A DNA stretch of 52,483 nucleotides from an uncultured Clostridia bacterium (GCA_934130325.1 CAKOYA010000007.1:1-52483), one strand, 5' to 3'. Shown: positions 15,577 through 24,966, numbered from the stretch's first letter. A program made the numbers and translations. The notes: a model not told the origin generated them from the letters alone.

Positions 15577-18500
15577 TCAATTTTTTATAATCTTAAGTCT
15601 AAGCATTCCACCGCCAAAAGTACTTAAGTACAAATAATTATCATACAAATCTAATCCTTTACTAACAAAATGATAATTAGAGTATATTTTTTTGAAATCA
15701 TCCTTACTATTCTTTAAGTAAATATTTCCATATATATCACTTATATAAATATTGTTTTGACTATCAATTTTAATACCAGTAATTGATGAGTCTTCCTTAT
15801 ATAATTGACTAACCCCACTTCCATCATACGAATAAATTCCACCACCAAGTAATTTGTAGTTTACATCCTTTACATTATAATCATAATAAAATGAGGCCGT
15901 TGCAGATATATAAAGTACGCCATTATAATAATAAATATCTCTCGGACACTTTACATTATCATTAATATATATTTCACACCAAGTATTATTTATTAACTCA
16001 TAAACTTTTCCTCTTTCCTCATTATTGTTAATAGTACTCATAGCTGTAAGTAAAAATACTTTGTCACCACTTGCTTCAATATCTACTCCAAATATATATT
16101 CGTGCTTTATTCTTCCATTTTCATCATAATATTTTATTTTATCTATACCACTATTTATTTCCTCAAAATTTTTGCCAGAATCATAACTTACATAGCATCC
16201 TGCATTAAAAGATGTTAAATATATTATTCTTTCTTCATTTTCTCCTTTATATATTACACTCATTTTAGTAGGGGTTATGTATTCTGGTAGTCCATTAGAA
16301 TAATCACATTTCCATGATTTACCGCCATCATAAGAGATAGCAAAGCCTCCATATCTGCCTGTAATTTCATCATCATAAGTAGTATATGGTGCATCATGCC
16401 TTGAAGACCATATTGAATACACTACATTTTCTTTAGACTTATCAAATTCTAAATCATAAACAGTATTTAACCAATTTTCATTAATTCCATTATTAGATTG
16501 AATCCATGACTCTCCACCATCATAACTGCTTATAAGCCCTAGATCTGTATTTAACATTAATAAATGATTACTATTAAAAGGATCTTTTCTTATACCATAC
16601 GTTGTTTGCATATCCATTCCATTACTAGTATATGTTTTATTTTTTAAATCGTCTAAATTTATATTAGTATATCTTTGATAAATTTTACCATTATCATAAT
16701 AATATATTCCACACAAGGTGGTAAAAAGTACTTTATCATAATTATTTTGATCAATTGTTACTCCATAAATTTTATAATTTGCATCATTCCACCCCCAACC
16801 TCTATTTTCAAGATTATCTATATTAGCAAATGGATGTCCATACAAAAAGTAAAATTTTCCAGCTTTTAACTTTATTACGCCACTTATATAATTTTTATAA
16901 TCCCCCTCATATTCGTAATTTTGATTTGTTAAACAAATATCATTAATAGAAGTCGCCATTAAATGTGAAAAATTACATTTAAAGTCAATATCATTAATTC
17001 CCATTTTTTTTGCTTCATCATTAATATCGTCTATTACATTTTGTGTTAAATCTCTAAATTCTTTAAAATCTTCTGTAATAACTAATTTAGTCTTTACTTT
17101 ATCATATTTTTCATAGTTAAAATTCGCATTTTCTATCATAATATAATTATTTTCTACAATATCCATATCAATAATTTTAGTATCAGTTACATATAAACTT
17201 TCTACAGTTTTATTACTAAAATTATATTTATATACTCCATCATTATTTACAAATATTAAACTGTCTTTTTTACAAAACATTTCATTATATGAATTATCAT
17301 CTTTCTTTTTAAATTTAACTATTTTATTAAAGCTTTTTCCATTATCAACACTTTCGTATATTATTCCTTCTTTATATGAATATTGCAATACAAATATGTT
17401 ATTTGAATCATATGGATTTACAACCACGCTATACACTAACTTATAAGTGTCATAACTATCATTAGAATATATATAATTAATACCGTATTCAAACCTATTC
17501 ATTGAGGTTAAAATACTACTTTTACTTGGAAATAATATTTCAAACGTCTTTCCATTATCTTCACTTCTGTAAAGACCACTTCCACCTACATATATAACCC
17601 CTTCTCTATTTTTATCAAAACATACACAGTAATTTCTTCCAATTAAATTTCTTTTTTCCCAATTTTCTCCAGCATTATAACTTATAAAAAAGCCACCCAT
17701 ATCAGTTAATGTAATCATTGTATTTGAATCAAAAGGACTAATAGTAGGAGTATTAGTACATCCACATCCTCCAATTCCAATACTTTTAGACTCAAATTTT
17801 ATATCATCTTCTGAATTATTAACATTTTTTCCTATATTTTTAATTAATAAGGATAAATCTCCTAGCGTTGTCTTACCATCATTATTAAAATCAGTATTTT
17901 TCAAATCATAATCTATGGTGTTTATATCAATTAATACTTCCTCTAATAAATTAACATCAATTAGGTTGATAGTTCCATCAAAGTTAATATCTCCCTTTAA
18001 TTCATAAGCAAACACATATCTTAATGATATAAAATAGTAAAAAGATACTATAAAAAAAATAAGCATAAAGCTTTTATTTAATAATTTTAATTTAATTAAT
18101 ATCGCAATTAAAACTAAGCCTATCACCAAGCCTAAAATACTAATAATTACTTTATAATTAATTCTATTATTAGATATTTCCTCTTTTTTTACATCACATT
18201 TATTTTCAATATTATTTACAATATTTTCTTCTACACTATCTTCATTTATTACATTTTCTTCTTTTTCGTCATTTAATCTTAGATATTTTGAAAACTCACT
18301 AAAAATAATTTTATTAAAAGTTATAGGATTTTTTAAGTATGAATTTTTTTCTTGATTAGTTAAATCTATATTTTCATTCTTTAATTCATTCACAATTGTT
18401 TCATTTAAACTCTGATTAACTAACACTTTACAATACGTTTCGTATTTAAGATTAATATCTTCACCCGAATTTCTATATGAATAACTTATATTTGATACAT

Positions 18501-18891
18501 ATAAGTTTGTATACTTATTAATACATACATTTTCTTTAACTTTAAGATTAACTTTAAAAATTTTTGATGTTGATACATCATATAAATTAACTATAATTAA
18601 TTCATTTGTATCCTCATTATACTTAATATCAGACCAGTTACCACATGCTTCAAAATTACTTTTAGTTAAATTTTCAAATATGTTACTATCATAATTAAAT
18701 TTAACTTTTATTACATTTACATTTTTAATAAAAGTTTCTCCCTCATTACATGAAAAAATAACATTAACTTTGTCTTTACATAACAATGATCCATCATTCA
18801 ATTTAAATTGCTCATTATTAGAAGCATGTATATTATTAATTAATAAAAATAATACAAATATAACAAATGATTTTTTTAATAATCTTAACAT
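15577..18891 (-). CDS. Cohesin-like / dockerin / Asp-box propeller surface protein
   Basis: An 1104-aa protein. A signal peptide (1-24) leads to a beta-sandwich resembling cohesin (about 38-140), a charged linker, and two adjacent membrane helices (about 247-267 and 274-295) joined by a short Lys-rich loop. Next is a dockerin with two calcium loops, DINFDGTINLIDVNLL (301-316) and DFNNDGKTTLGDLSLL. The rest (370-1104) is a propeller region with Asp-box repeats: SYNAGENW, SEDNGKTF, SVDNGKSF, SYDGGESW, SYDGGKSW, SYDSGKNF. This is the GH74/sialidase-like type. Both ends should be outside, held by a membrane hairpin. Catalytic activity is not shown. A GGGGG site precedes the ATG. Confidence 0.8.
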   Translation of the reverse strand: MLRLLKKSFVIFVLFLLINNIHASNNEQFKLNDGSLLCKDKVNVIFSCNEGETFIKNVNVIKVKFNYDSNIFENLTKSNFEACGNWSDIKYNEDTNELIIVNLYDVSTSKIFKVNLKVKENVCINKYTNLYVSNISYSYRNSGEDINLKYETYCKVLVNQSLNETIVNELKNENIDLTNQEKNSYLKNPITFNKIIFSEFSKYLRLNDEKEENVINEDSVEENIVNNIENKCDVKKEEISNNRINYKVIISILGLVIGLVLIAILIKLKLLNKSFMLIFFIVSFYYFISLRYVFAYELKGDINFDGTINLIDVNLLEEVLIDINTIDYDLKNTDFNNDGKTTLGDLSLLIKNIGKNVNNSEDDIKFESKSIGIGGCGCTNTPTISPFDSNTMITLTDMGGFFISYNAGENWEKRNLIGRNYCVCFDKNREGVIYVGGSGLYRSEDNGKTFEILFPSKSSILTSMNRFEYGINYIYSNDSYDTYKLVYSVVVNPYDSNNIFVLQYSYKEGIIYESVDNGKSFNKIVKFKKKDDNSYNEMFCKKDSLIFVNNDGVYKYNFSNKTVESLYVTDTKIIDMDIVENNYIMIENANFNYEKYDKVKTKLVITEDFKEFRDLTQNVIDDINDEAKKMGINDIDFKCNFSHLMATSINDICLTNQNYEYEGDYKNYISGVIKLKAGKFYFLYGHPFANIDNLENRGWGWNDANYKIYGVTIDQNNYDKVLFTTLCGIYYYDNGKIYQRYTNINLDDLKNKTYTSNGMDMQTTYGIRKDPFNSNHLLMLNTDLGLISSYDGGESWIQSNNGINENWLNTVYDLEFDKSKENVVYSIWSSRHDAPYTTYDDEITGRYGGFAISYDGGKSWKCDYSNGLPEYITPTKMSVIYKGENEERIIYLTSFNAGCYVSYDSGKNFEEINSGIDKIKYYDENGRIKHEYIFGVDIEASGDKVFLLTAMSTINNNEERGKVYELINNTWCEIYINDNVKCPRDIYYYNGVLYISATASFYYDYNVKDVNYKLLGGGIYSYDGSGVSQLYKEDSSITGIKIDSQNNIYISDIYGNIYLKNSKDDFKKIYSNYHFVSKGLDLYDNYLYLSTFGGGMLRLKIIKN

Positions 18892-18930
18892 GTTTCCCCC
18901 TACATTATTTAGTATATCCTTAATGTTAAT

Positions 18931-18967
18931 AAAAAGCTTAGTAGAAAATTATTATCTACTAAACTTT
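18931..18967 (-). terminator. Terminator of the transketolase operon
   Basis: On the minus strand AAAAAGTTTAGTAGA pairs with TCTACTAAGCTTTTT (one G-U), loop of about 7 nt, ending in T5. It begins a few bases after the transketolase stop codon. Confidence 0.85.
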
Positions 18968-18972
18968 TTAAT

Positions 18973-19884
18973 TTAAAATTTAGATACTATATTCTCTTTT
19001 GTTAATCCATACATATTATACAACTCTTCTGCTTTTCCAGATTTTCCGAATTTATCTTCAATTCCTATTTTTATAAGCTTTTTAGGGTATTTTTCACAAA
19101 GTATATTAGAAATAATACTACCAATTCCGCCTATTACACTATGATCTTCAATAGAAACTAAAATATTAGTATCTTTAGCAGCCTCTACTATTGTCTCTTC
19201 ATCAATCGGCTTTACACTATATAGATCAACAACTCTAACAAATTTTCCAAAAGTTTCTAATGTTTTTTGGGCCTCTAAAGCAATTTTTACGGTATTGCCA
19301 GTTGCAAATATAGTTCCATCATTTCCACTGCCAAAAGTATTGCTTCCTCCTATTTTAAATTCATACCTATTATCGTCGTATAATGTAGGTGTATCATTTC
19401 TACCAAGACGTATATACTTTGGCCCCTTATTAGATATACATATATTTAAAATTTTTTTTGTACTAACATCATCTGCAGGTGAAAATACTATCATATTTGG
19501 TATAACATTCATAAGTGCTATATCTTCTATACATTGGTGGGTAGCACCATCTTCCCCAACTGCAAGACCTGCATGAGTAGCACAAAAGTTAATGTCTACA
19601 TTAGAATATGCTGCAGTATTTCTTATTTGTTCATATGCTCGTCCAGCCATAAACATTGCAAATGTAGATGCAAAAACTTTTTTACCATCCATTGCCATTC
19701 CACACGCTGTTCCTACCATATCTTGCTCTGATATTCCAATATCAAAATGCCTATCTGGAAACTTATCTCTAAACATATTAGTACATGTAGCCTCAGCTAA
19801 ATCTGCATCAAATACTACTACATTTGAATTACTTTCTCCTACCTCTAACAAAAATTCTCCATATGCTTTTCTTGTAGATTTCAT
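18973..19884 (-). CDS. Transketolase, C-terminal (Pyr/C domain) subunit
   Basis: A 303-aa subunit carrying the pyrimidine-binding and C-terminal domains. The catalytic-type Glu lies in DIGISEQDMVGTACGMA (about 47-63), followed by FASTFAMFMAGRAYEQIR and THAGLAVGEDGATHQ. The C-terminal domain has VRVVDLYSVKPIDEE and the SIEDHSVIGGIGS block. With the upstream subunit it makes a complete thiamine diphosphate transketolase of the pentose phosphate pathway. Its ATG overlaps the stop of the N-terminal subunit by one base, so the two are translationally coupled. Related split DXPS-like enzymes with other substrates cannot be ruled out. Confidence 0.9.
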   Translation of the reverse strand: MKSTRKAYGEFLLEVGESNSNVVVFDADLAEATCTNMFRDKFPDRHFDIGISEQDMVGTACGMAMDGKKVFASTFAMFMAGRAYEQIRNTAAYSNVDINFCATHAGLAVGEDGATHQCIEDIALMNVIPNMIVFSPADDVSTKKILNICISNKGPKYIRLGRNDTPTLYDDNRYEFKIGGSNTFGSGNDGTIFATGNTVKIALEAQKTLETFGKFVRVVDLYSVKPIDEETIVEAAKDTNILVSIEDHSVIGGIGSIISNILCEKYPKKLIKIGIEDKFGKSGKAEELYNMYGLTKENIVSKF

Positions 19885-20705
19885 TACACATTTCCTCCCA
19901 ACTCACTAATTGCAATTTTATATTCTTCATCATTTAAGCTTTTACCATGCCACTTAACATTATTTTCCATGAAAGAAACTCCTTTTCCCTTTATAGTATT
20001 TGCAATTATACAACTTGGAACACTGGCCTCTTTAGCATTATTGACACTATCTAATATTTCTTGAAAATCATGTCCGTCAATTACTTGCGTATATATTCCA
20101 AAACTTTCAATTTTCTTTTTTAAATTTACATGTGGTTTAATATCACTAACTTTTCCATCAATTTGAAGATTATTATTATCAATAAAAAATATAACGTTTG
20201 ATAACTTAAATTTATTCATTGTCATTAATGCCTCATAAAATTGTCCTTCTTCTATCTCTCCATCTCCTAAAATACAATATACATATCCAGGTTTATTAGA
20301 TATTTTTTTAGAAAGTGCCATTCCATTTGCTATTGATAATCCCTGTCCTAATGAACCACTTGAACTATCTACTCCATTTAGTTTATTTGAAGGATGCCCT
20401 TCTAAACAACTATCTTTTTTTCTCAATGTATTTAATGTATCATGATCTATATATCCAACACTAGAAAGAACTGCATAATAAGCAGGAGCTGCATGCCCTT
20501 TTGATAGTATAAACTTATCTTCACGCTTATTATCTCCATCCAATTTTAAATCCATTATATTATGATATAAACATGTAAGAATATCAACACAAGAAAGACT
20601 ACCACCTGGATGTCCAGATTTAGCATTATATATCATGTTAATAACATCAACTCTTAAATTATTTGATATTTTTTCTAATTCATATATATTTGTAATTTTT
20701 TTCAT
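19884..20705 (-). CDS. Transketolase, N-terminal (PP domain) subunit
   Basis: A 273-aa subunit with the pyrophosphate-binding half of transketolase. It shows AKSGHPGGSLSCVDILTCLYH, ILSKGHAAPAYYAVL, the SGSLGQGLS turn and the thiamine diphosphate motif GDGEIEEGQFYEA ending in DNNNLQIDG. Split transketolases like this are common in Clostridia and archaea. It follows yitT by 8 nt with an AGGGGG site. Confidence 0.92.
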   Translation of the reverse strand: MKKITNIYELEKISNNLRVDVINMIYNAKSGHPGGSLSCVDILTCLYHNIMDLKLDGDNKREDKFILSKGHAAPAYYAVLSSVGYIDHDTLNTLRKKDSCLEGHPSNKLNGVDSSSGSLGQGLSIANGMALSKKISNKPGYVYCILGDGEIEEGQFYEALMTMNKFKLSNVIFFIDNNNLQIDGKVSDIKPHVNLKKKIESFGIYTQVIDGHDFQEILDSVNNAKEASVPSCIIANTIKGKGVSFMENNVKWHGKSLNDEEYKIAISELGGNV

Positions 20706-20713
20706 ATATCCCC

Positions 20714-21593
20714 CTATTCACCTATTTCTTTAAATCCATTACCAATAGCCTCGTTGACTGTTAATATATAGATTAAAGCATTTTTATCATTTTCTTTTAC
20801 TATTCTCTTAATTTTTGAAAGTTGTGATCTAGTCAAAACACAGGTTATAATATATACATCTTTATTTGAGTGGGCACCTATTCCCTTAATTATTGTAGCT
20901 CCTCTTTCTAATTCATTTAATATTGCATGAATTATTTTATTTTTCTTTCTAGTTATTATTTTTACCTCTTTAGTATAATAAATTCCTTCAAAAATCACAT
21001 CGATTACCTTAGTAGAAATAAACATTGCAATTATTGAATACAATCCCACATTTATATCCTTAAAAACTAAAATTATACTAGTTATAATTAAAAGTTCAAT
21101 AATAAGGAGTATTTGGCTTATACTTTGAATAGATGTAAGGTTATATATTATTTGGGCCAATAAATCAGAACCACCTGAACTTGCACCAGCTTTAAATATA
21201 AGTGAAATACCTAAACCTACAATTGCACCTCCGAAATATACAAGATGTAAAAAGATCTGTCGTATTACTTTGTACTAATGTATCAAAAGTAAAAATATTA
21301 ACAAATATTGAATACAGTACTGTAGCAATTATTGTTTTAATACTAAATTTAAATCCTAATTTTACAATAGACATAATAAATAATGGTATATTTATTATGA
21401 GTACCGTTGTTCCAACAGGCATATTAAAAAGATAATATAAAATAGTAGCTATGCCACTTGCTCCACCCGTGCTCATCATATGTGGCAATAAAAATAAATT
21501 CATTCCTATTGCCATAAAAAAGGCACCAACTATAATATATGTTATATCAATTAACATATTAAAAAAATACTCTTTTTTATTTTTTTCATTCAT
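20714..21593 (-). pseudogene. YitT-family membrane protein, frameshifted
   Basis: Two frames together give one YitT/DUF2179 protein. The first (from 21593) has the membrane part: IIVGAFFMAIGMNLFLLPH, STGGASGIATILYYLF and a run of helices. The second (ending 20714) continues with YFGGAIVGLGISLIF and KAGASSGGSDLLAQI and ends in the cytoplasmic DUF2179 domain (IITRKKNKIIHAILNELERGATIIKG). The frame changes at a run of five A on the plus strand (21249-21253). Removing one base restores a continuous reading, DLLHLVYFGGA. It is either a recent pseudogene or a homopolymer sequencing error. A hairpin covers the start codon. Confidence 0.85.
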
Positions 21594-21617
21594 AAGAATA
21601 GTCTCTCCTATTCTTAT
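21592..21617 (-). promoter_or_regulatory. Hairpin with the yitT ribosome binding site in its loop
   Basis: A 10-bp perfect stem (21592-21601 with 21608-21617) exposes GAGAG(A) in the loop, while the first two bases of the yitT ATG are the last two of the stem. It may modulate translation or end transcription poorly. Confidence 0.5.
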
Positions 21618-21640
21618 TATTTGTTTATTTTATTATTTTA

Positions 21641-22102
21641 TTATATAACTTCTGTTAATATCTTGATGTACCTATTATCTGGTAAATACTCTTTAAACTT
21701 AAAGTCCTTTAATTTTTCAAGTTTTTCATCAAGATCTTCTCCATCTTTTAAATATAGAATATATCCATTTTTTTGCAATTCTTCACATATTTCAACTTGA
21801 TGATCATTTTTATGCTCTTTATATTTTTTTAATCTTGGAATAACTAATACCTTTTTTTTGTATCTTAAAGCCGTAAATATTGTGCCAACTCCTCCATGGC
21901 ATATTACTAAATCACTTGTTTTGATATATTCATTTAATTCATCTTGTGAAATAAATCCAAGCATTTTTACTTTATTTGAATTATACTTGGTAAAACCAGA
22001 CTGCGCTATAACTTGTTCATCCTTTAAAATATTAGAATTTTCTACTATTTTAAATATTCTATTAAATTGTTGCTTTTGTGTTCCTACTGCTATAAATACC
22101 AT
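21641..22102 (-). CDS. Glycosyltransferase subunit, Alg13/PssE-like (GT28 C-domain)
   Basis: A 153-aa protein beginning MVFIAVGTQKQQFNRIFKIV, with the nucleotide-sugar site SDLVICHGGVGTIFTAL (about 85-101) and VIPRLKKYKEHKNDHQVEIC. It corresponds to the C-terminal, sugar-nucleotide-binding half of GT28 enzymes. With the neighbouring membrane-associated subunit it should form an Alg13/Alg14-type complex that adds a sugar to a lipid-linked acceptor, as in exopolysaccharide synthesis. One nucleotide separates it from its partner. Confidence 0.88.
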   Translation of the reverse strand: MVFIAVGTQKQQFNRIFKIVENSNILKDEQVIAQSGFTKYNSNKVKMLGFISQDELNEYIKTSDLVICHGGVGTIFTALRYKKKVLVIPRLKKYKEHKNDHQVEICEELQKNGYILYLKDGEDLDEKLEKLKDFKFKEYLPDNRYIKILTEVI

Positions 22103-22103
22103 A

Positions 22104-22571
22104 TTATATCAACCTTCCTATATATTCAGCTTTTTTATATTTTTTAGCTAAACTTTCCCATTGTACATAAAATTTATCAGCAAAGTGATACAAATTTTTG
22201 GCTGTGCGAGATAATGAATCAATTCTTGCTATAGATTCTATGTATATCACTTTACTACCAGTTAATTTACATGCAATACACATTATCCCACCTATTTGTG
22301 CTCCTGTTGTAACGACTGTATCAGGTTTAAACTTAAAAGCTATATTTAAACATTTAAAAGTATTATATATCGTTCCATAAATGTACTTAAATATATTTTT
22401 ATTTGGTCCATACTTTAAAAATTTAACATTATTATATCCATTTTTTAGGTTTAATGTTAAATCAGTTTCCTCGGTCACTAACATATATTCATAATTTTTA
22501 AAGATTTTATCTAATTTTAAAATTTCTGTTAAATGTCCTCCTGAACTTGCAACAAATATTACTTTTTTCAA
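22104..22571 (-). CDS. Glycosyltransferase subunit, Alg14/PssD-like
   Basis: A 155-aa protein starting MKKVIFVASSGGHLTEILKL, the Alg14 opening with the Gly-Gly-His motif. Later blocks include FKPDTVVTTGAQIGGIMCIA and KVIYIESIARIDSLS, both typical of Alg14/PssD. This half binds the lipid-linked acceptor and recruits the catalytic subunit. It starts immediately after the radical SAM gene's stop codon. No other polysaccharide gene is in the window, so the product is unknown. Confidence 0.88.
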   Translation of the reverse strand: MKKVIFVASSGGHLTEILKLDKIFKNYEYMLVTEETDLTLNLKNGYNNVKFLKYGPNKNIFKYIYGTIYNTFKCLNIAFKFKPDTVVTTGAQIGGIMCIACKLTGSKVIYIESIARIDSLSRTAKNLYHFADKFYVQWESLAKKYKKAEYIGRLI

Positions 22572-22572
22572 T

Positions 22573-23616
22573 TTACACTTCTCCTCTTATAACAATTTTT
22601 TTATTGTACCTTTTTTCTAAATAATTTATATTTATACGTTTTGGGCCTACTATTATAGAGAAATATTTTTTAGGAACAATAATTGTAATACTATTTAATT
22701 TTTTAATATTGATATTTTCAAATTCTTTCTCTATTTTTTCTCTAACCAACATTGCAAATACATATTCTGCAAAATTATCGCATACTGGACCAACTATATC
22801 TTTATTTGAAGAACAAATCTCACTAGTAGATTGAAGTCCCAATCTTATTATTTTAATATCTGTTTTATTAATAACTTTAACTATTTCATACGTTCTATAT
22901 ACTGCCTCTTTAAAACTCAAAGGAATATACTTTTTGTTTAAATACATATCATATAGTTCACTTTGAGGAATTACATATACAGGATATATTCTAAGTTCAT
23001 CAGGTAAAATCCTAACCACTTCATTAGCAGTATATAATTCTTTGTTTAAATTACTCCCAGGTAATCCTACCATTATTTGATGTCCTAAATTAAATCCATA
23101 AAGCTTTATCATCCTTGAAGCTTTAATAACAGAAAGATTATCATGACCTCTTTTGGATATAGTTAACACTTCATTATCCAAGGATTGTATACCTAATTCA
23201 ATTGTTTTTACATTATACTTCTTTAACAAACTAAGAATTTTAAAAGAAATATAATCAGGTCTTGTAGATAATCTTATTCCATCAATCTTACCACTTAAAA
23301 CATATTTATTAACAACCTTTAAATATTGTTCTTGTAATTTTAAATCTAAGCCAGTAAAACTACCTCCGAAAAAAGCCACCTCAATATAACAAGTATTATT
23401 GTCATCATAATAACTTAAATATTTTTTTATTATATTATCAATCTCATCTGGTGATACATCTTTTAACTCACCACTTATTTTTTTCTGATTACAAAAAACA
23501 CACTCATTTTTGCAACCCTTATGAGGTATAAATATAGGAATAGTATATTGCTTTTTTTTATTTGCTAAATTTTTTAATTCATCTGTAAAATCAATTTTAA
23601 TTTTATAATCTTCCAT
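22573..23616 (-). CDS. Radical SAM protein (Elp3/YhcC-like)
   Basis: A 347-aa radical SAM enzyme with the cluster motif C-x3-C-x2-C in HKGCKNECVFCNQKK (about residues 33-47), GGSFTGL, then IRLSTRPDYIS and ELGIQSLDNEV, as in Elp3- and YhcC-type enzymes. The C-terminal part ends with a small basic domain. This gene is commonly found beside rnc in Clostridia; its substrate is not established. I chose the ATG at 23616, which overlaps the rnc stop by 14 nt. An upstream start is open in frame but deeper inside rnc. Confidence 0.85.
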   Translation of the reverse strand: MEDYKIKIDFTDELKNLANKKKQYTIPIFIPHKGCKNECVFCNQKKISGELKDVSPDEIDNIIKKYLSYYDDNNTCYIEVAFFGGSFTGLDLKLQEQYLKVVNKYVLSGKIDGIRLSTRPDYISFKILSLLKKYNVKTIELGIQSLDNEVLTISKRGHDNLSVIKASRMIKLYGFNLGHQIMVGLPGSNLNKELYTANEVVRILPDELRIYPVYVIPQSELYDMYLNKKYIPLSFKEAVYRTYEIVKVINKTDIKIIRLGLQSTSEICSSNKDIVGPVCDNFAEYVFAMLVREKIEKEFENINIKKLNSITIIVPKKYFSIIVGPKRININYLEKRYNKKIVIRGEV

Positions 23617-24310
23617 AATTTTCAAGTGCTTGCTTTGCTGCATTTTGTTCTGCTTGTTTTTTACTCTTTCCAATGCCATCACCTATTTTTTTGTTATTAT
23701 ACATGAGCTCTACAGTAAATTTTTTATCATGCTCTGGCCCTTCTTCATTAACCGTAATATACTCAATTTTAACATTTCCATGTCTTTGTAAATACTCCTG
23801 TAGTTGCGTTTTATAATCAGTATTGAAATCCTTACCGTTTAAAGCATTTTCTATTTCTTCATTTAGTAAATTTAAACAAATATTCTTTGCATTTTGGTAA
23901 CCTCCATCTATATATATAGCTCCTAAAATTGCTTCAAATGCATCAGCAATAATTGCATCCTTTTTTTTACCATTAGTGGTCTTTTCACATTTTCCAAGGT
24001 ATATATAATCCTGACCATCTATTCTTCTTAGTGACTCACTTAAAGATCTTTCACAAACTATTGCAGCCCTTTTCTTAGTCATTTCACCTTCTGATAAAAC
24101 AGGAACATAATTATACAATTTATCTGATATAATGTGTTCCAAAATAGCATCTCCCAAAAATTCAATTCTTTCGTTATAATCTTTATGTTTTTCAATATAT
24201 TGCTCATATGCGTAAGATTTATGTGTAAGTGCTAACTTTAATAATGATACATCTTTAAATTTATATTTTAACTTTCCCTGAAATTCTAATAATTTTTCTT
24301 GTTCTTTCAT
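23603..24310 (-). CDS. rnc: Ribonuclease III
   Basis: A 235-aa RNase III. The catalytic domain has NERIEFLGDAILEHIISDKL (about 46-65) and DAFEAILGAIYIDGG with the second acidic pair. The double-stranded RNA-binding domain (about 160-233) has KTQLQEYLQRHG and GIGKSKKQAEQNAAKQAL. It processes rRNA precursors. The AGGAGGAG site lies 23 nt before the ATG with a small hairpin in between. It has its own promoter after the acpP terminator. Confidence 0.96.
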   Translation of the reverse strand: MKEQEKLLEFQGKLKYKFKDVSLLKLALTHKSYAYEQYIEKHKDYNERIEFLGDAILEHIISDKLYNYVPVLSEGEMTKKRAAIVCERSLSESLRRIDGQDYIYLGKCEKTTNGKKKDAIIADAFEAILGAIYIDGGYQNAKNICLNLLNEEIENALNGKDFNTDYKTQLQEYLQRHGNVKIEYITVNEEGPEHDKKFTVELMYNNKKIGDGIGKSKKQAEQNAAKQALENYGRL

Positions 24311-24350
24311 AATTAATTTTAAGTAAAAACTTAACTCCTCCTACTTATAT

Positions 24351-24379
24351 ATTATATACAAATACACTTATTTTTTCAA
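24351..24379 (-). promoter_or_regulatory. Promoter of the rnc operon
   Basis: Minus-strand TTGAAA (24374-24379) and TATAAT (24351-24356) with a 17-bp spacer. Confidence 0.8.
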
Positions 24380-24442
24380 GTATACTTTATATTTATTGTA
24401 ATTATATTATAGTAAATTTAACATTTAATTACATAATAATAA

Positions 24443-24486
24443 AATGCATCGTATGAAATGTGAATAAAACACACATACGACGCATT
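24443..24486 (-). terminator. Terminator of acpP
   Basis: A long imperfect hairpin pairs AATGCGTCGTATG with CATACGATGCATT and is followed by TTTTATTATT on the minus strand, 20 nt after the acpP stop. Confidence 0.8.
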
Positions 24487-24506
24487 ACCAAAAAAACATA
24501 CTATAA

Positions 24507-24743
24507 TTATTGATTTTTTTCAATGTATCCAACTACATCACCAACAGATGATATTTTTTCAGCTTCAGCTTCCGGAATTTCCATATCAAATTCTTCCTCT
24601 AGTGCCATTATTAATTCTACAATATCTAAAGAATCTGCACCTAAATCATCAATAAATGTTGTTTCCATTGTAATTGTATCTAAATCTTCTATTCCTAATT
24701 GCTCACCTATTACATCCTTAACTCTCTCAAAAATTGCCTCCAT
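24507..24743 (-). CDS. acpP: Acyl carrier protein
   Basis: A 78-aa acidic ACP with the phosphopantetheine site Ser38 in DLGADSLDIVELIM and the helix-rich EEEFDMEIPEAEAEKI region. It carries acyl chains in fatty acid synthesis. It precedes rnc, a usual Bacillota order, but has its own promoter and terminator. An AAGGAGGTG site precedes the ATG. Confidence 0.97.
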   Translation of the reverse strand: MEAIFERVKDVIGEQLGIEDLDTITMETTFIDDLGADSLDIVELIMALEEEFDMEIPEAEAEKISSVGDVVGYIEKNQ

Positions 24744-24772
24744 ATTGCACCTCCTTGATATTAACTAACTCT

Positions 24773-24801
24773 ATTATCTAATATTTACGTACTATTGTCA
24801 A
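24773..24801 (-). promoter_or_regulatory. Promoter of acpP
   Basis: Minus-strand TTGACA (24796-24801) and GATAAT (24773-24778) with a 17-bp spacer. No FapR-type palindrome was evident. Confidence 0.8.
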
Positions 24802-24937
24802 GAATATTACTAATTTTTTAGAAAATTTTACTAAAAGTAAGTTAGAATTTAAAATGCCATTCTCTAAATAATATATCGCTTTTCCTTTATTTTCATATAT
24901 AATTTTTTGTGGCATTGACTATTTTATCTAAAATCGG

Positions 24938-24966
24938 TTGACAAGTATACATAATTTTGATATAAT
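24938..24966 (+). promoter_or_regulatory. Promoter of the flotillin gene
   Basis: TTGACA (24938-24943) and TATAAT (24961-24966) with a 17-bp spacer, about 100 bp before the gene. The leader contains a small GTGC/GCAC hairpin at about 25021-25032. Confidence 0.85.

Noticed and set aside
20706..20713. Thiamine diphosphate riboswitch before the split transketolase
   Set aside because: Only 8 nt separate it from yitT; there is no room for a riboswitch and the gene is part of the operon.
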